Assembly: GCF_035989885.1 (NCBI RefSeq)
Contig: NZ_CP108518.1
Span: 7,121,001-7,185,000, forward strand
Length of the DNA stretch: 64,000 nt
Source of the DNA: Streptomyces sp. NBC_01232
Lineage (GTDB): Bacteria; Actinomycetota; Actinomycetes; Streptomycetales; Streptomycetaceae
Reading direction: 5' to 3'
Below the pieces are notes generated by a model. The model did not search any database, was not told where the DNA came from, and saw only the letters and a list, made by a program, of their open reading frames with translations. A program made the position numbers and the translations under genes. Of the stretch, positions 1 through 8,662 are shown piece by piece (position 1 is the first letter of the stretch; every line of letters starts with the position of its first letter).

Positions 1-1307
1 ACCCGGCCCGGCGCCAGGCCGGCGTACGGGCGCGGGGTGTCGATCCGCGACTGCGTCTTGACCGGGGCCTGCTGGGCCCAGGACCTGCGCACCCAGTAGG
101 CGTCGTAGGCGGCGAAGGTGGTCAGCCGCAGCTCATCGATCCACTTGCAGGCCGAGACGTAGCCGTACAGGCCCGGTACGACCATCCGGACCGGGAAGCC
201 GTGCGCGAAGGGCAGGGGCCGCCCGTTCATGCCCACGGCCAGCAGCGCCGCCCGGCCGTCCATGACGGTCTCGACCGGAGTGCCGATGGTCATGCCGTCC
301 ACCGAACGCGCCACCAGCTGATCGGCCGGACCGCCCTGGGACGGCGGCCGCACCCCCGCCTCGCGGAGCAGGTCCCCGAGGCGTACGCCGAGCCAGCGGG
401 CGTTGCCCGCGTACGGGCCGCCCACCTCGTTGGACACGCAGGTGAGGGTGATGTCGTGCTCGACGACCGGGCGGGCCAGGAGCTGACGCAGATCGAGGGT
501 CAGGGGCCTGCTCACCCCCTCGCCATGGATGCGCAGCCGCCAGGTGTCCGCGTCCACGCGGGGGACGACGAGCGCGGTGTCCACCCGGTAGAAGTCCTGG
601 TTCCCAGTGATGAAGGGGCCGAGCCCCGGCACCCGCAGGTCCGCCCCGGCGGGCACCGGCGGCGCGGGCACCGTGGGCCGGGGGAGCACGAAGTCGGCCC
701 GGGAGGCGGTGGCCCCGGCCGCACCGTGGGCCCCCAGACGGCGCGCGCCGAGGCCGACCCCGGCCGACACCGCCAGGACGGCGGCGACCAGCCGGCCGAA
801 GCCGCGCCGGTCCATCGCCCAGGCTCCTTGCTGCGGCGCTCCGGCCGGGCGGGGCCGCGTCCCCGCCGTGATCAGCAGGTACAGCACGCCGGCCGAGGCC
901 AGTGCGCCCACCAGCGCTGGCAGCGCGTCCCGCCAGGAGGCCTCCGGCCGACTGAGCGCCGCCAGCGCCCCCACCAGCCCGAAGCCGCCCACGACCGCGA
1001 TCCCGGCCGCGAGGTGGCGTACGGCGAGCAGCCCGGACCCGACGGCGGCCACGGCCAGGACGGCGAGGATGCCGAAGCCCAGCACCAGCTTGTCGGCGGT
1101 GCCGAACAGCCCGATCGCCCATTCCCGGACGGCCACCGGCGTCAGGTCGACCACCGCACCGCCGACGGCCGTGACCGGCGAGGCTTCGGGCCGGCCGGCC
1201 GCGGCGGTCAGCTGCGCGAGCGCCAGCCCGGCGACGGCCGCGACGATCCCGCTGACGGCGCCCACCGCGCGCCGCGGCCGTGCGGGACGGCTCGGGTCTG
1301 CCTTCAC
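1..1307 (-). CDS. Molybdopterin-dependent oxidoreductase, membrane-anchored (3' end outside window)
   Basis: Sulfite-oxidase-fold molybdenum enzyme anchored in the membrane. The GTG start at 1307 is followed by about four hydrophobic segments (residues ~14-36, 66-97, 100-118, 128-147) and a fifth near 170-190. The catalytic domain follows from ~residue 220. Cys290 in the motif TCVSNEVGG matches the cysteine that ligates Mo in this family, and FAHGFPVRMVVPGLYGY-type and KWI motifs typical of the family follow. The last residues are cut off by the window start. It is divergent from the MFS gene at 1512. The substrate cannot be read from the sequence. Family assignment is firm; the exact start is slightly less so. 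Confidence 0.88.
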   Translation of the reverse strand, partial: MKADPSRPARPRRAVGAVSGIVAAVAGLALAQLTAAAGRPEASPVTAVGGAVVDLTPVAVREWAIGLFGTADKLVLGFGILAVLAVAAVGSGLLAVRHLAAGIAVVGGFGLVGALAALSRPEASWRDALPALVGALASAGVLYLLITAGTRPRPAGAPQQGAWAMDRRGFGRLVAAVLAVSAGVGLGARRLGAHGAAGATASRADFVLPRPTVPAPPVPAGADLRVPGLGPFITGNQDFYRVDTALVVPRVDADTWRLRIHGEGVSRPLTLDLRQLLARPVVEHDITLTCVSNEVGGPYAGNARWLGVRLGDLLREAGVRPPSQGGPADQLVARSVDGMTIGTPVETVMDGRAALLAVGMNGRPLPFAHGFPVRMVVPGLYGYVSACKWIDELRLTTFAAYDAYWVRRSWAQQAPVKTQSRIDTPRPYAGLAPGR

Positions 1308-1511
1308 ACCGCCAGTGTGCCGCGCTCCGGCGGCTCCGCGGCGATGCCGTGCCGCAGTGCCGCCAAGGGCCGACGGGGAAGTGGGGGAGTGCGGGCGGCT
1401 TACGCCCAGGGTGAAGGGGCCATGCCCAGAGTGAACCGGCCGTGTCGGGGTCCGGGCGCGTGGTGAGGATGGCGTCATGAAACCCCGTGATCTCTCCGAA
1501 GAGCAGAAGCC

Positions 1512-2759
1512 ATGTCCGTGAAGCCGGCCCGGAGCGTCAGCACCTCGCCCTACTGGCCGGTGATCACCCACTCGACGCTGCGCCGGCTGTTACCCGGGTT
1601 CACCGTCTCGTCCCTCGGCGACGGCATGGCCGTGGTCGCCGTGAGCTGGCTGGCGATCGAGATCGCGCCTGCGGCGGAGCGCGGAATGTGGGTCGCCCTG
1701 GCGGCCGCGGCCTACACCCTCTCGGGCGCCGCGGGCGCCGTCCTCCTCGGGCGCTTCCTGAGCCGCCGCTCCCCGGCGCGGCTGGTCGCCTGGGACGCGG
1801 TGCTGCGCGCCACCGCTCTGGGTGCGATACCCGTGTGCCACGCCCTCGGGATGCTGAGCATCGAGCTGTACGTCGTGCTGCTCGCCGCGTCCTCCGTCCT
1901 CCACTCCTGGGGCCAGGCGGGCATCTACACCCTGCTCGCCCGGCTGCTGCCGGAGCGCGACCATCTGGCCGGCAACGCCGTGCTGTCCGGCATCGGCTCG
2001 CTCTGCACCGTCTTCGGCCCGCCGCTCGCCGGCGCCCTCATCCTCTGGGGCGGCGCCGCGACCGTGATCGCCGTCGACGCGGCCACCTTCATCGTCCTGG
2101 CCGCGACCTTCTTCCTGGCCTTCCCGCGGGGCGACGGGCCCGCACCCGGGGCGAGTGCTTCGCGCAGCGCGGGCTTCGCCGTCATCCGCCGCACTCCGGC
2201 CCTGCTGGGGCTGCTCGCCCTGAGTTTCGTCTTCTTCTGCCTCTTCGGCCCCGTGTACGTGGCTCTGCCGCTGTACGTGTCGGACGGCCTGGGCGGTCCC
2301 GCGGGTCTGCTGGCCGCCTTCTACACCGCGTTCGGTGTCGGCGCCGTCCTCGGCTCCGTGCTGACCGGATACCTGCGCCGCCTGCCGATGTGGCCGGCCA
2401 CGACCGGCATCGTCCTCGCCTTCGGACTCTTCATGCTGCCGACGGGGCTGGGGGCGCCGACGGCCGTCGCCGTCGTCGGGTTCGCCGCCGCCGGACTGCT
2501 CTGGCCCCCGTACGCCTCGCTCTCCACCGCCCTCTTCCAGCGCTCGGCCCCACCGGAACTGCTTCCCCAGACCCTGGCCGCGAGCTCGGCGGTCCGGGTG
2601 CTCGCGGTCCCGCTCGGGACGGCACTGGGCGGACCGCTGGTGTCCGGGCTCGGGGCCCGGGAGACCCTGCTGGTCTCGGCCGTCTCGATCGCCGTCCTCG
2701 GTCTGGCGGCCGCCGGGGCCGTGCGGGGCGCACGTGCCCGGCGCGGGCGACGGCCGTGA
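1512..2759 (+). CDS. MFS transporter
   Basis: A 415-residue polytopic membrane protein of the major facilitator superfamily. It has about 12 hydrophobic segments, an N-terminal SLGDGMAVVAVSW segment and a basic loop after TM2 (LGRFLSRRSP). It resembles the MFS exporters often found beside regulators in actinomycetes; the substrate is unknown. Leu27 is encoded by TTA (1590-1592), the rare codon read by the bldA tRNA in Streptomyces, so translation may depend on development. The ATG at 1512 has only a weak Shine-Dalgarno sequence. It is convergent with the glycosidase operon, with a shared hairpin between them. Confidence 0.85.
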   Translation: MSVKPARSVSTSPYWPVITHSTLRRLLPGFTVSSLGDGMAVVAVSWLAIEIAPAAERGMWVALAAAAYTLSGAAGAVLLGRFLSRRSPARLVAWDAVLRATALGAIPVCHALGMLSIELYVVLLAASSVLHSWGQAGIYTLLARLLPERDHLAGNAVLSGIGSLCTVFGPPLAGALILWGGAATVIAVDAATFIVLAATFFLAFPRGDGPAPGASASRSAGFAVIRRTPALLGLLALSFVFFCLFGPVYVALPLYVSDGLGGPAGLLAAFYTAFGVGAVLGSVLTGYLRRLPMWPATTGIVLAFGLFMLPTGLGAPTAVAVVGFAAAGLLWPPYASLSTALFQRSAPPELLPQTLAASSAVRVLAVPLGTALGGPLVSGLGARETLLVSAVSIAVLGLAAAGAVRGARARRGRRP

Positions 2760-2769
2760 CCCGTGCCAA

Positions 2770-2812
2770 GGGCCGGCCCCGGCACCCGGCGAAGGGGCGC
2801 CGGGGCCGGCCC
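2770..2812. terminator. Bidirectional hairpin terminator
   Basis: A perfect 14-bp inverted repeat (arms 2770-2783 and 2799-2812, 15-nt loop) lies between the convergent MFS gene (stop 2759) and the GH89 gene (stop 2823). It has no T-tail, which is usual for Streptomyces terminators. Confidence 0.7.
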
Positions 2813-2822
2813 GTGGCGCAGG

Positions 2823-5162
2823 TCAGCGGGTGGCGGCCGGCGGGGGCAGGGCTGCCGCGACCTGCTCGGCCAGCCGGTACGGGTCCCCGCTCGGCCGGTC
2901 CGGATGCCGGGTGGTCCGCCCGGCCCACTCGGCCTCGAAGGCGTGCCAGTCGATCTGCCGCGGGGCTGCCTTCCGGACCAGCGCCTCGTCCAGCGAAGCG
3001 AAGTAGTGCGCCCACCGGGGGGCGTACAACTCCGAGATCAGGCCGTTCCATTCACGGTTCGCGTAGTCGTGCAGGAAACCACCCTCGCTGGTGCTGCGGC
3101 GGCCCCACACGCTCAGGAGCGAGCGGGCGTCGTACTCGTACCGGTCCTGCTCGGCCCGGTCGGTCCCCCAGGAGCGGGCCCCGGAGAGCCAGCCCCCGAG
3201 GAGGAAGGCCGGATCGGAACCGGTGACCGCGTCCAGCTTCCGCATCCCGTCCTGCCATTCGGCCGTCAGCGCACGGAAGCGGGTCAGGTCCTTGGCCTCG
3301 TAGGCCGCCCTGATCCTCGGCAGCAGTACCCGCGAGTGGTTGGCGAGGGCCTGGCGGGCGGTGTCCACCAGGTCGAAGCGGTAGGCGCTGGAGCCGCGCA
3401 GCGCCGGGTCCACCTTCAGCAGGTGGTCCAGGGCCTTGCGCACCGAACCGGCCGGATAGCGCATGGACCGGGGGCTCCAGTACGCCGCCCCGGCCGCGGT
3501 CAGCGCCGGCCTTGCGGTGAACAGGCTGTCCTGCGACTCCGACCACAGCCCCGAGGAGGTGCTGTACGGGCCCTTGCGGAGCTCCTCCCAGGCCGCCGCG
3601 GCCTCGGCGTCGGGGCGGCCGTAGCGGCGGGCCGCGAAGTCGGCGAACCACTTGCGCTGGTCGATCGGCCCGCGTTCCCAGGCCAGGTCGGTGAAGAGGT
3701 CGAAGGCGGCCGGGTTGGTCCCCGTGGCCTCCGGCAGGTAGGCGGTCCCGGCGAGCGCACTGTCCGCCTTGTCCCGCCAGGGGCCGAACCGCTCGATCCA
3801 GACCGAGCTGTTCGCACCGACCGTGGTGTGCCCGCCGAAGTTGTAGATGGTGCCCATCGCGTACGGGGCTCCGCCCCAACGGGCCTCGCGGTCCAGCCGG
3901 TTGTAACGGTCGGACAGCCCGTCCAGGATCAGCAGCTTCGAGGTGTCCACCCCGGCCAGCAGCTCGGCGGTGGGGTCGTCCTGCCAGCCCAGCACCGCCC
4001 ACAGCGCGCCGGGGCGGGCGGCGTGCAGCGCGTCCTGGATGGCGCGCGCGGCGGCGCCGACGTCGACGGAGCCGGTCTGGCCGCCCTCGTGCAACGGGCT
4101 CATCCGGTACATCGTGCTGTCCCCGAACACCGCGCGCTGCTCGGCGTAGTAGGCGGCGGCCAGCTTCGCGAACACGGGCGAGGCGGGGTCCAGCCAGTCC
4201 GGGCGGTCGAAGCCCGCCCAGTCGCCCTGCGCCACCGTCGACGATCCCGGGTTGCGCGCGGCGAACCCGGGCGGCACCGTGCCGAAGTAGCCGGGCAGCA
4301 CCGCCGTCATGCCGAGCCCGCGCAGCTGCTCGGCGATCCGCCCGCCCAGCGCGGCGCGCTCGCGCATCAGCCGCTCGGGGACCGGGCCGCCGAATTCGCT
4401 CAGGTTCTGCAGCAGCCACCAGCTCTGGTGGCCGGGGCCGGGGATCCACCGCCGCAGTTCCTCGGCGGAGTAGCCGAACCCCTGGAGCGCCCGGTAGTAC
4501 GGGTACTCGGCGCCCACCTGCACGAACACCTCGTTGATGCCGTGCAGGGCCATCAGGTCGATCTGCCGCTGGTGCTCCTCGAAGGAGCGGTAGGGGCCGG
4601 AGTACCCGTCGTCGGTGTCGTTCAGCGCGTACCGGTGCGGGACCTGGGCGCTGCGGGTGACCGGTGACGGCACCGCCGGCAGCCGGGCGGGCAGCATGCC
4701 GATGCTGTCGCCGGGCCAGCCGATGTCGACCCCGGCGACGTGCTGGAGGTACCAGCCGACACCGGTGAGCAGGGTGGCTCCGGTGCTGCCGCGCACGGTG
4801 ATCGCGCCGGCGGTCCCGGAGACCGTGAAGGTGTCGGGGCCGGCGGTGGTGTCGGGTACAAGCGTGAACTGCCGCCAGTGGCGCGGAAGGAGCCGCCCCA
4901 GAGCCGCCCGCGCGGGCGCGACGTCGAAGGCCCGGGCCCGCGCCCGGGGCGCGGTGGCGTGCGCGTCGGCCCGTACGGGCCGTACGGCGGTGCGTACGTC
5001 CGTCGTCACGCCGGCGCGTGCGGGCGACCCCGCACCCGGGGCGGTGGCCCCGGGCGCGGGCCCCGCGCAGATCAGCGCCAGCAGCGCCGCGGGAAGAGCG
5101 GCGAGGGCGAGCGGGCGCCGGGTCCCGGGCCTGCGCCCGCTATGGTGCGTCGGGTTCCTCAT
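2823..5162 (-). CDS. Secreted alpha-N-acetylglucosaminidase, GH89
   Basis: A 779-residue secreted enzyme of the NAGLU family, which removes terminal alpha-linked N-acetylglucosamine. The N-terminus has a twin-arginine-like basic stretch and a hydrophobic core ending in alanines (signal peptide ~1-40). A small N-terminal beta domain precedes the barrel, which carries PGYFGTVP, the acid/base candidate Glu359 (PLHEGG) and the nucleophile candidate Glu478 (LPEATGTNP). An all-alpha C-terminal domain follows. It begins 19 nt after the GH27 gene stops, so the two are almost certainly cotranscribed and act together on extracellular glycans. The ATG at 5162 has a weak ribosome site. Confidence 0.9.
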   Translation of the reverse strand: MRNPTHHSGRRPGTRRPLALAALPAALLALICAGPAPGATAPGAGSPARAGVTTDVRTAVRPVRADAHATAPRARARAFDVAPARAALGRLLPRHWRQFTLVPDTTAGPDTFTVSGTAGAITVRGSTGATLLTGVGWYLQHVAGVDIGWPGDSIGMLPARLPAVPSPVTRSAQVPHRYALNDTDDGYSGPYRSFEEHQRQIDLMALHGINEVFVQVGAEYPYYRALQGFGYSAEELRRWIPGPGHQSWWLLQNLSEFGGPVPERLMRERAALGGRIAEQLRGLGMTAVLPGYFGTVPPGFAARNPGSSTVAQGDWAGFDRPDWLDPASPVFAKLAAAYYAEQRAVFGDSTMYRMSPLHEGGQTGSVDVGAAARAIQDALHAARPGALWAVLGWQDDPTAELLAGVDTSKLLILDGLSDRYNRLDREARWGGAPYAMGTIYNFGGHTTVGANSSVWIERFGPWRDKADSALAGTAYLPEATGTNPAAFDLFTDLAWERGPIDQRKWFADFAARRYGRPDAEAAAAWEELRKGPYSTSSGLWSESQDSLFTARPALTAAGAAYWSPRSMRYPAGSVRKALDHLLKVDPALRGSSAYRFDLVDTARQALANHSRVLLPRIRAAYEAKDLTRFRALTAEWQDGMRKLDAVTGSDPAFLLGGWLSGARSWGTDRAEQDRYEYDARSLLSVWGRRSTSEGGFLHDYANREWNGLISELYAPRWAHYFASLDEALVRKAAPRQIDWHAFEAEWAGRTTRHPDRPSGDPYRLAEQVAAALPPPAATR

Positions 5163-5181
5163 CCGTTCGTCGCCCGGGCCG

Positions 5182-6858
5182 TCAGACCGGCAGGGCCCAG
5201 GCCTGGTCGACCCGGTGGTCGCCGCAGTCGGTCAGTCGCAGGCGCTCGGCCGGGGCGGTGGCCGCGGGAGCGGTCAGGCACAGTCCGCTGACCTCCTCGA
5301 CGAGGGTTCCGTCACGGCGCTGCGACCAGCTCTGGCCGGGCTGTTCGGCGGGCCGGTTCGAGCAGTCGGCCAGCTCCACGAGGCGGCCCTCGCCCACCGA
5401 CAGGCACTCGCCGGACAGGCGAAGGCGTGCGTCCTCGCCCACGGTCCAGCGCTGGTCGGGGGCTCCGGTGCAGACGGCCATCACCACGGCGCCGACACCG
5501 CTCGTGCTGGCCCCGTCGGCGCACCTGGCGCCGTCACCGACGATCTGCCCGGTCGGCACGGCCTCGGCGCAGCCGCGCGGGCTGAGCCGCCAGACCCCGG
5601 TGTCGTGCCCGGCCACCTTGCCGGTCAGCGTCCCGGAGATGTCGCGGCTCGCGCCGCTCCACAGGTCCTGGGCGCCGGCCGTGCAGTCGGCCAGGCCGAT
5701 CTCGGCGAGCGGTACGTTGATGTCCCGGGTGGTGGCCGAGCGGTTGAGCACGGCCACCGCGCGGTCGCCGTTCGCGAGCGGCCGCACCAGGATCTCGAAG
5801 GTGGCGTTGGAGGAGACCACCGCGCCCTGACGGCCCATCGGGTCCTGGTCCAGCTGGATCATCCGGGTGTTGCCGAGGGCCGCGAGGCCGGCGGGGGTCA
5901 GCCTGGAGACGTCGGAGGACAGGATGAAGGGGGAGGCCATCATGGCCCAGAGGGCGACCTGGCTGCGGCTCTCGGTGGCGGTGAGCCCGGGGGCGCCCGC
6001 GATCAGGAAGTCGGGGTCGTTCCAGTTGCCGGGGCCCGCGTAGCGGCCGAGCCAGCGGTTGTAGCCGTAGTTGCCGAGGACGGCACTCCACCGGGAGGTG
6101 GCGGGCGACGCCGGGTTGTAGACCTTGATGTCCTTGCCCTCGCGCCACAGCTGGCCGGTCTCGCCGACCCAGCCGAGGACCTTGTGCCAATCGGAGCCGC
6201 CCCACTCGCCCTGCTGGAAGTAGGCGGGCGCGGAGGCCGACAGGACCATGTCCCGGCCGCTCTCCCGCAGGGCCTTCGCCACGCCGTTGTAGGCGTCCCG
6301 GTACGCCTGCTCCTTGGTCGCGCCCTCCGGGACCCACAGGTTGCAGCCGTCCATCTTGACGTAGTCCACCTTCCAGGAGGCGAACTGGCGGGCGTCCTGC
6401 GCGTAGTGGTCCTCGCCGCCGCCCTGGGGTGCGCCACTCCCCGGATACTTCTCGCAGGTCATGGAGCCAGCGTCCTGGTAGATGCCGAACTTCAGGCCCT
6501 TGGCGTGCAGATACTCGCCGAGCCAGGCCATGCCGTGCGGGAACTTCGCCGTGTCGACGACCAGACTGCCCTGTGCGTCACGGCTCTTGGTCATCCAGCA
6601 GTCGTCGACGGTCACCGTGTCGTAGCCCTTGGCGGCGAGCCCGGTGGACACGAGCGCGTCGGCGTTGGCGACCACCGTGGCCTCGTCGATGTCGCACATG
6701 TAGTGCGCCCAGTTGTTCCAGCCCATGGGAGGGGTGAGCGCGAGCGGGGTGTCCGAGGTCGCCCGGGGCTCGGCCGCCACCGGGGCGGGGGAGAGCGCGA
6801 GGGCGAACAGGGCGGCCGCGGTCAGACAGGGGAGCGTTGCACGCAGGCGAGGCGGCAC
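5182..6858 (-). CDS. Secreted alpha-galactosidase, GH27 with ricin-type lectin domain
   Basis: A 558-residue secreted glycosidase. A signal peptide (~1-29, ending PVAAEP) is followed by a GH27 barrel with PPMGWNNW, VDDCW, the nucleophile motif YVKMDGCN (Asp170) and NWNDPDFL. An antiparallel beta domain follows, and then a C-terminal ricin-type carbohydrate-binding module (~430-558) with three QxW-like repeats (DQRW, GQSW, DQAW). The GTG start has an ideal upstream AAGGAG. It is first gene of a two-gene operon with the GH89 enzyme. It is divergent from the tetR gene; a tandem 9-bp repeat (6879-6896) sits just upstream. The substrate is probably alpha-galactosyl glycans; beta-L-arabinopyranosidase is an alternative within GH27. 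Confidence 0.92.
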   Translation of the reverse strand: MPPRLRATLPCLTAAALFALALSPAPVAAEPRATSDTPLALTPPMGWNNWAHYMCDIDEATVVANADALVSTGLAAKGYDTVTVDDCWMTKSRDAQGSLVVDTAKFPHGMAWLGEYLHAKGLKFGIYQDAGSMTCEKYPGSGAPQGGGEDHYAQDARQFASWKVDYVKMDGCNLWVPEGATKEQAYRDAYNGVAKALRESGRDMVLSASAPAYFQQGEWGGSDWHKVLGWVGETGQLWREGKDIKVYNPASPATSRWSAVLGNYGYNRWLGRYAGPGNWNDPDFLIAGAPGLTATESRSQVALWAMMASPFILSSDVSRLTPAGLAALGNTRMIQLDQDPMGRQGAVVSSNATFEILVRPLANGDRAVAVLNRSATTRDINVPLAEIGLADCTAGAQDLWSGASRDISGTLTGKVAGHDTGVWRLSPRGCAEAVPTGQIVGDGARCADGASTSGVGAVVMAVCTGAPDQRWTVGEDARLRLSGECLSVGEGRLVELADCSNRPAEQPGQSWSQRRDGTLVEEVSGLCLTAPAATAPAERLRLTDCGDHRVDQAWALPV

Positions 6859-7010
6859 GGAGTCTCCTTGACGTGGGGGCAGTGACGGCAGTGACGTGCG
6901 GGCAGTCGTGCGCCCAGTGCAGCGAGGCGATTACCCACTGTCAACACAAGTCGCTGATTGTCGGCCGATGACCAGCAATATGGCTGCAATCGGTGTCACA
7001 CGAAAGTGCA

Positions 7011-7035
7011 GATACGTCGTATGTTACGGTGTATC
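7011..7035 (+). promoter_or_regulatory. Palindromic TetR operator candidate over promoter
   Basis: A 25-bp imperfect dyad of the form GATAC-nn-CGTA-nnn-TACG-nn-GTATC ends two bases before the ATG at 7037. A -10-like TATGTT (7020-7025) lies inside it, so the transcript would be almost leaderless and bound repressor would block it. It is probably the autoregulatory site of the adjacent TetR protein (inference). Confidence 0.6.
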
Positions 7036-7036
7036 T

Positions 7037-7678
7037 ATGCCGCGAAGATCAGCCGCCCTGGACCGCGCGACCCCCGAGGCCATCGCCGTCACCGCCCTGC
7101 GGATCCTTGACGAGCAGGGTCCCGGCCACTTGAGCTTCCGCACCCTCGCCGACCGGCTCGACGTCTCCCACGCCACCGTCCAGCGCCGCTGCACGGACCT
7201 CGCCGGTCTGCTCGACCTGTGCACCGAGCACCTCGCCGGACAGCTCCCCGAGATCCCCGCCGGCACCGACTGGGCGCAGGCCACCGAACAGCGGTTCCGC
7301 TCGCTGTACCTGCTGCTCACCGCCCACCCCGGGCTGCTGGTGCTGCGCGGCGGACGGCCCTGGCTCGGCCGGCAGCTGCTGGCCCGGCTCGTCGAGCCCG
7401 CACTCGCCGACAGCGTGGCCGCCGGGATGAGCGTCGCCGAGGCGATGACCGTCTACCGCCGCATGTACCTGCTGACCCTCGGCAGCGCGGCCTTCGTCGA
7501 CCACCGGGATCCGGCGGGGGCCACCGCCGCCTCGCGCGCCGCCCTGGCCGCACTGGATCCCGGGGACTTCCCCGTGCTCGGCGGCGCCCTGCCCGACGTA
7601 CTGCCCGCCCTGACGGACCACGAGGTGTACTACGGCGCCCTGCGCCAGCTGATCGAAGCCGCCCGGCCCACCACCTGA
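7037..7678 (+). CDS. TetR/AcrR family transcriptional regulator
   Basis: A 213-residue regulator. The N-terminal helix-turn-helix spans ~15-55 (ALRILDEQG...LDVSHATVQRRC) and the remainder is an alpha-helical ligand domain without a conserved signature. I chose the ATG at 7037 because homology begins at MPRRSAALDRATPEAI; upstream in-frame codons run through the promoter palindrome. The stop overlaps an out-of-frame ATG, and the dehydratase gene starts 14 nt later, so the two form an operon. It probably represses itself and the dehydratase, and perhaps the divergent glycosidase genes. Confidence 0.85.
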   Translation: MPRRSAALDRATPEAIAVTALRILDEQGPGHLSFRTLADRLDVSHATVQRRCTDLAGLLDLCTEHLAGQLPEIPAGTDWAQATEQRFRSLYLLLTAHPGLLVLRGGRPWLGRQLLARLVEPALADSVAAGMSVAEAMTVYRRMYLLTLGSAAFVDHRDPAGATAASRAALAALDPGDFPVLGGALPDVLPALTDHEVYYGALRQLIEAARPTT

Positions 7679-7692
7679 TGGGGAGACAGTCC

Positions 7693-8640
7693 ATGCAAGC
7701 AGCACCGGCCCAGCAGCTCGACTACGCAGCCGTACGCGCCGCCGCGGCCCGGATCGCGGGCGGGGTGCGGCCCGTCACGGTGGCGCCCGCGGCCGAAGGC
7801 GTCTGGTACGCGCTGGAGTACCTCCAGCACACCGGGACCTTCAAGGCGCGCGGCGCCCGCAACTTCCTCGCCGCCCACCACGAGGCCGGCACCCTCCCGG
7901 CCGCCGGGGTCACCATCGCCTCCGGCGGCAACGCCGGGCTCGCCTGCGCCTGGGCGGCCCGCGCGCTGTCCGTGCCCGCGACCGTGTTCCTGCCCGCCAA
8001 CGCCCCGCACGTGAAGGTGGAACGGCTGCGCGGGTACGGGGCCGAGGTGCGGCTCGTCGGCGACCGGTACGCCCAGGCGCTGGCCGCCTGCGAGGAGTTC
8101 GCCGCCGGGAGCGGGGCCCTCAGCAGCCATGCCTACGACCACCCGCTCATCGCGGCGGGCGCCGGAACCCTGCTCGACGAGATCCGGGCCGCCCTGCCCG
8201 GGCTGGACGCGGTGGTCGTCGCGGTCGGCGGCGGCGGCCTCTTCGCCGGGATCGCCACCGCCGCGCGCGAGCACGGCGTACGGGTGATCGCGGTCGAGCC
8301 GGAGAACTGCCGGGCCCTGAACTCCGCCCTGGCGGCGGGCCGGGTCGTGGACGTGACCGTGGACTCCGTCGCCGCCGACTCCCTGGGGGCCACCCGGGTC
8401 TCGGCGGACGCGCTCGCCGCCGCGCAGGAGAAGAACGTGACATCCGTCCTCGTGTCCGACGACCGGATCACGGCCGCCCGGCGCGGGCTCTGGGAGGAGC
8501 ACCGGATCGTGGTCGAGGCGGGTGCGGCCACCGCCCTTGCCGGGCTGCGCGCTGCGCCGGAGCCCCTCGGCGACCGGGTCGCCGTCATCCTCTGCGGGGC
8601 CAACACGGACCCCCGGGACCTGGTGGGCCCGGGAGTCTGA
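7693..8640 (+). CDS. PLP-dependent threonine/serine dehydratase-like enzyme
   Basis: A 315-residue fold-type II PLP enzyme. Visible motifs are the Schiff-base lysine in TGTFKARGARN, the substrate/carboxylate loop SGGNAGLA and the phosphate-binding GGGGLFAG. It is likely to deaminate L-threonine or L-serine to the 2-oxo acid, as a catabolic enzyme without an ACT regulatory domain (length matches the short form). The ATG at 7693 is preceded by GGGGAGA; an in-frame ATG at 7678 overlapping the tetR stop is a less likely start. It is convergent with the stress-protein gene at 8663. Confidence 0.85.
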   Translation: MQAAPAQQLDYAAVRAAAARIAGGVRPVTVAPAAEGVWYALEYLQHTGTFKARGARNFLAAHHEAGTLPAAGVTIASGGNAGLACAWAARALSVPATVFLPANAPHVKVERLRGYGAEVRLVGDRYAQALAACEEFAAGSGALSSHAYDHPLIAAGAGTLLDEIRAALPGLDAVVVAVGGGGLFAGIATAAREHGVRVIAVEPENCRALNSALAAGRVVDVTVDSVAADSLGATRVSADALAAAQEKNVTSVLVSDDRITAARRGLWEEHRIVVEAGAATALAGLRAAPEPLGDRVAVILCGANTDPRDLVGPGV

Positions 8641-8662
8641 GCCAGGCCGGTCCGCCCCGGCC

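Noticed and set aside
2763..4667. Long plus-strand frame opposite the GH89 gene
   Set aside because: The minus-strand GH89 motifs and signal peptide are unambiguous; the opposite frame has no start context or domain.
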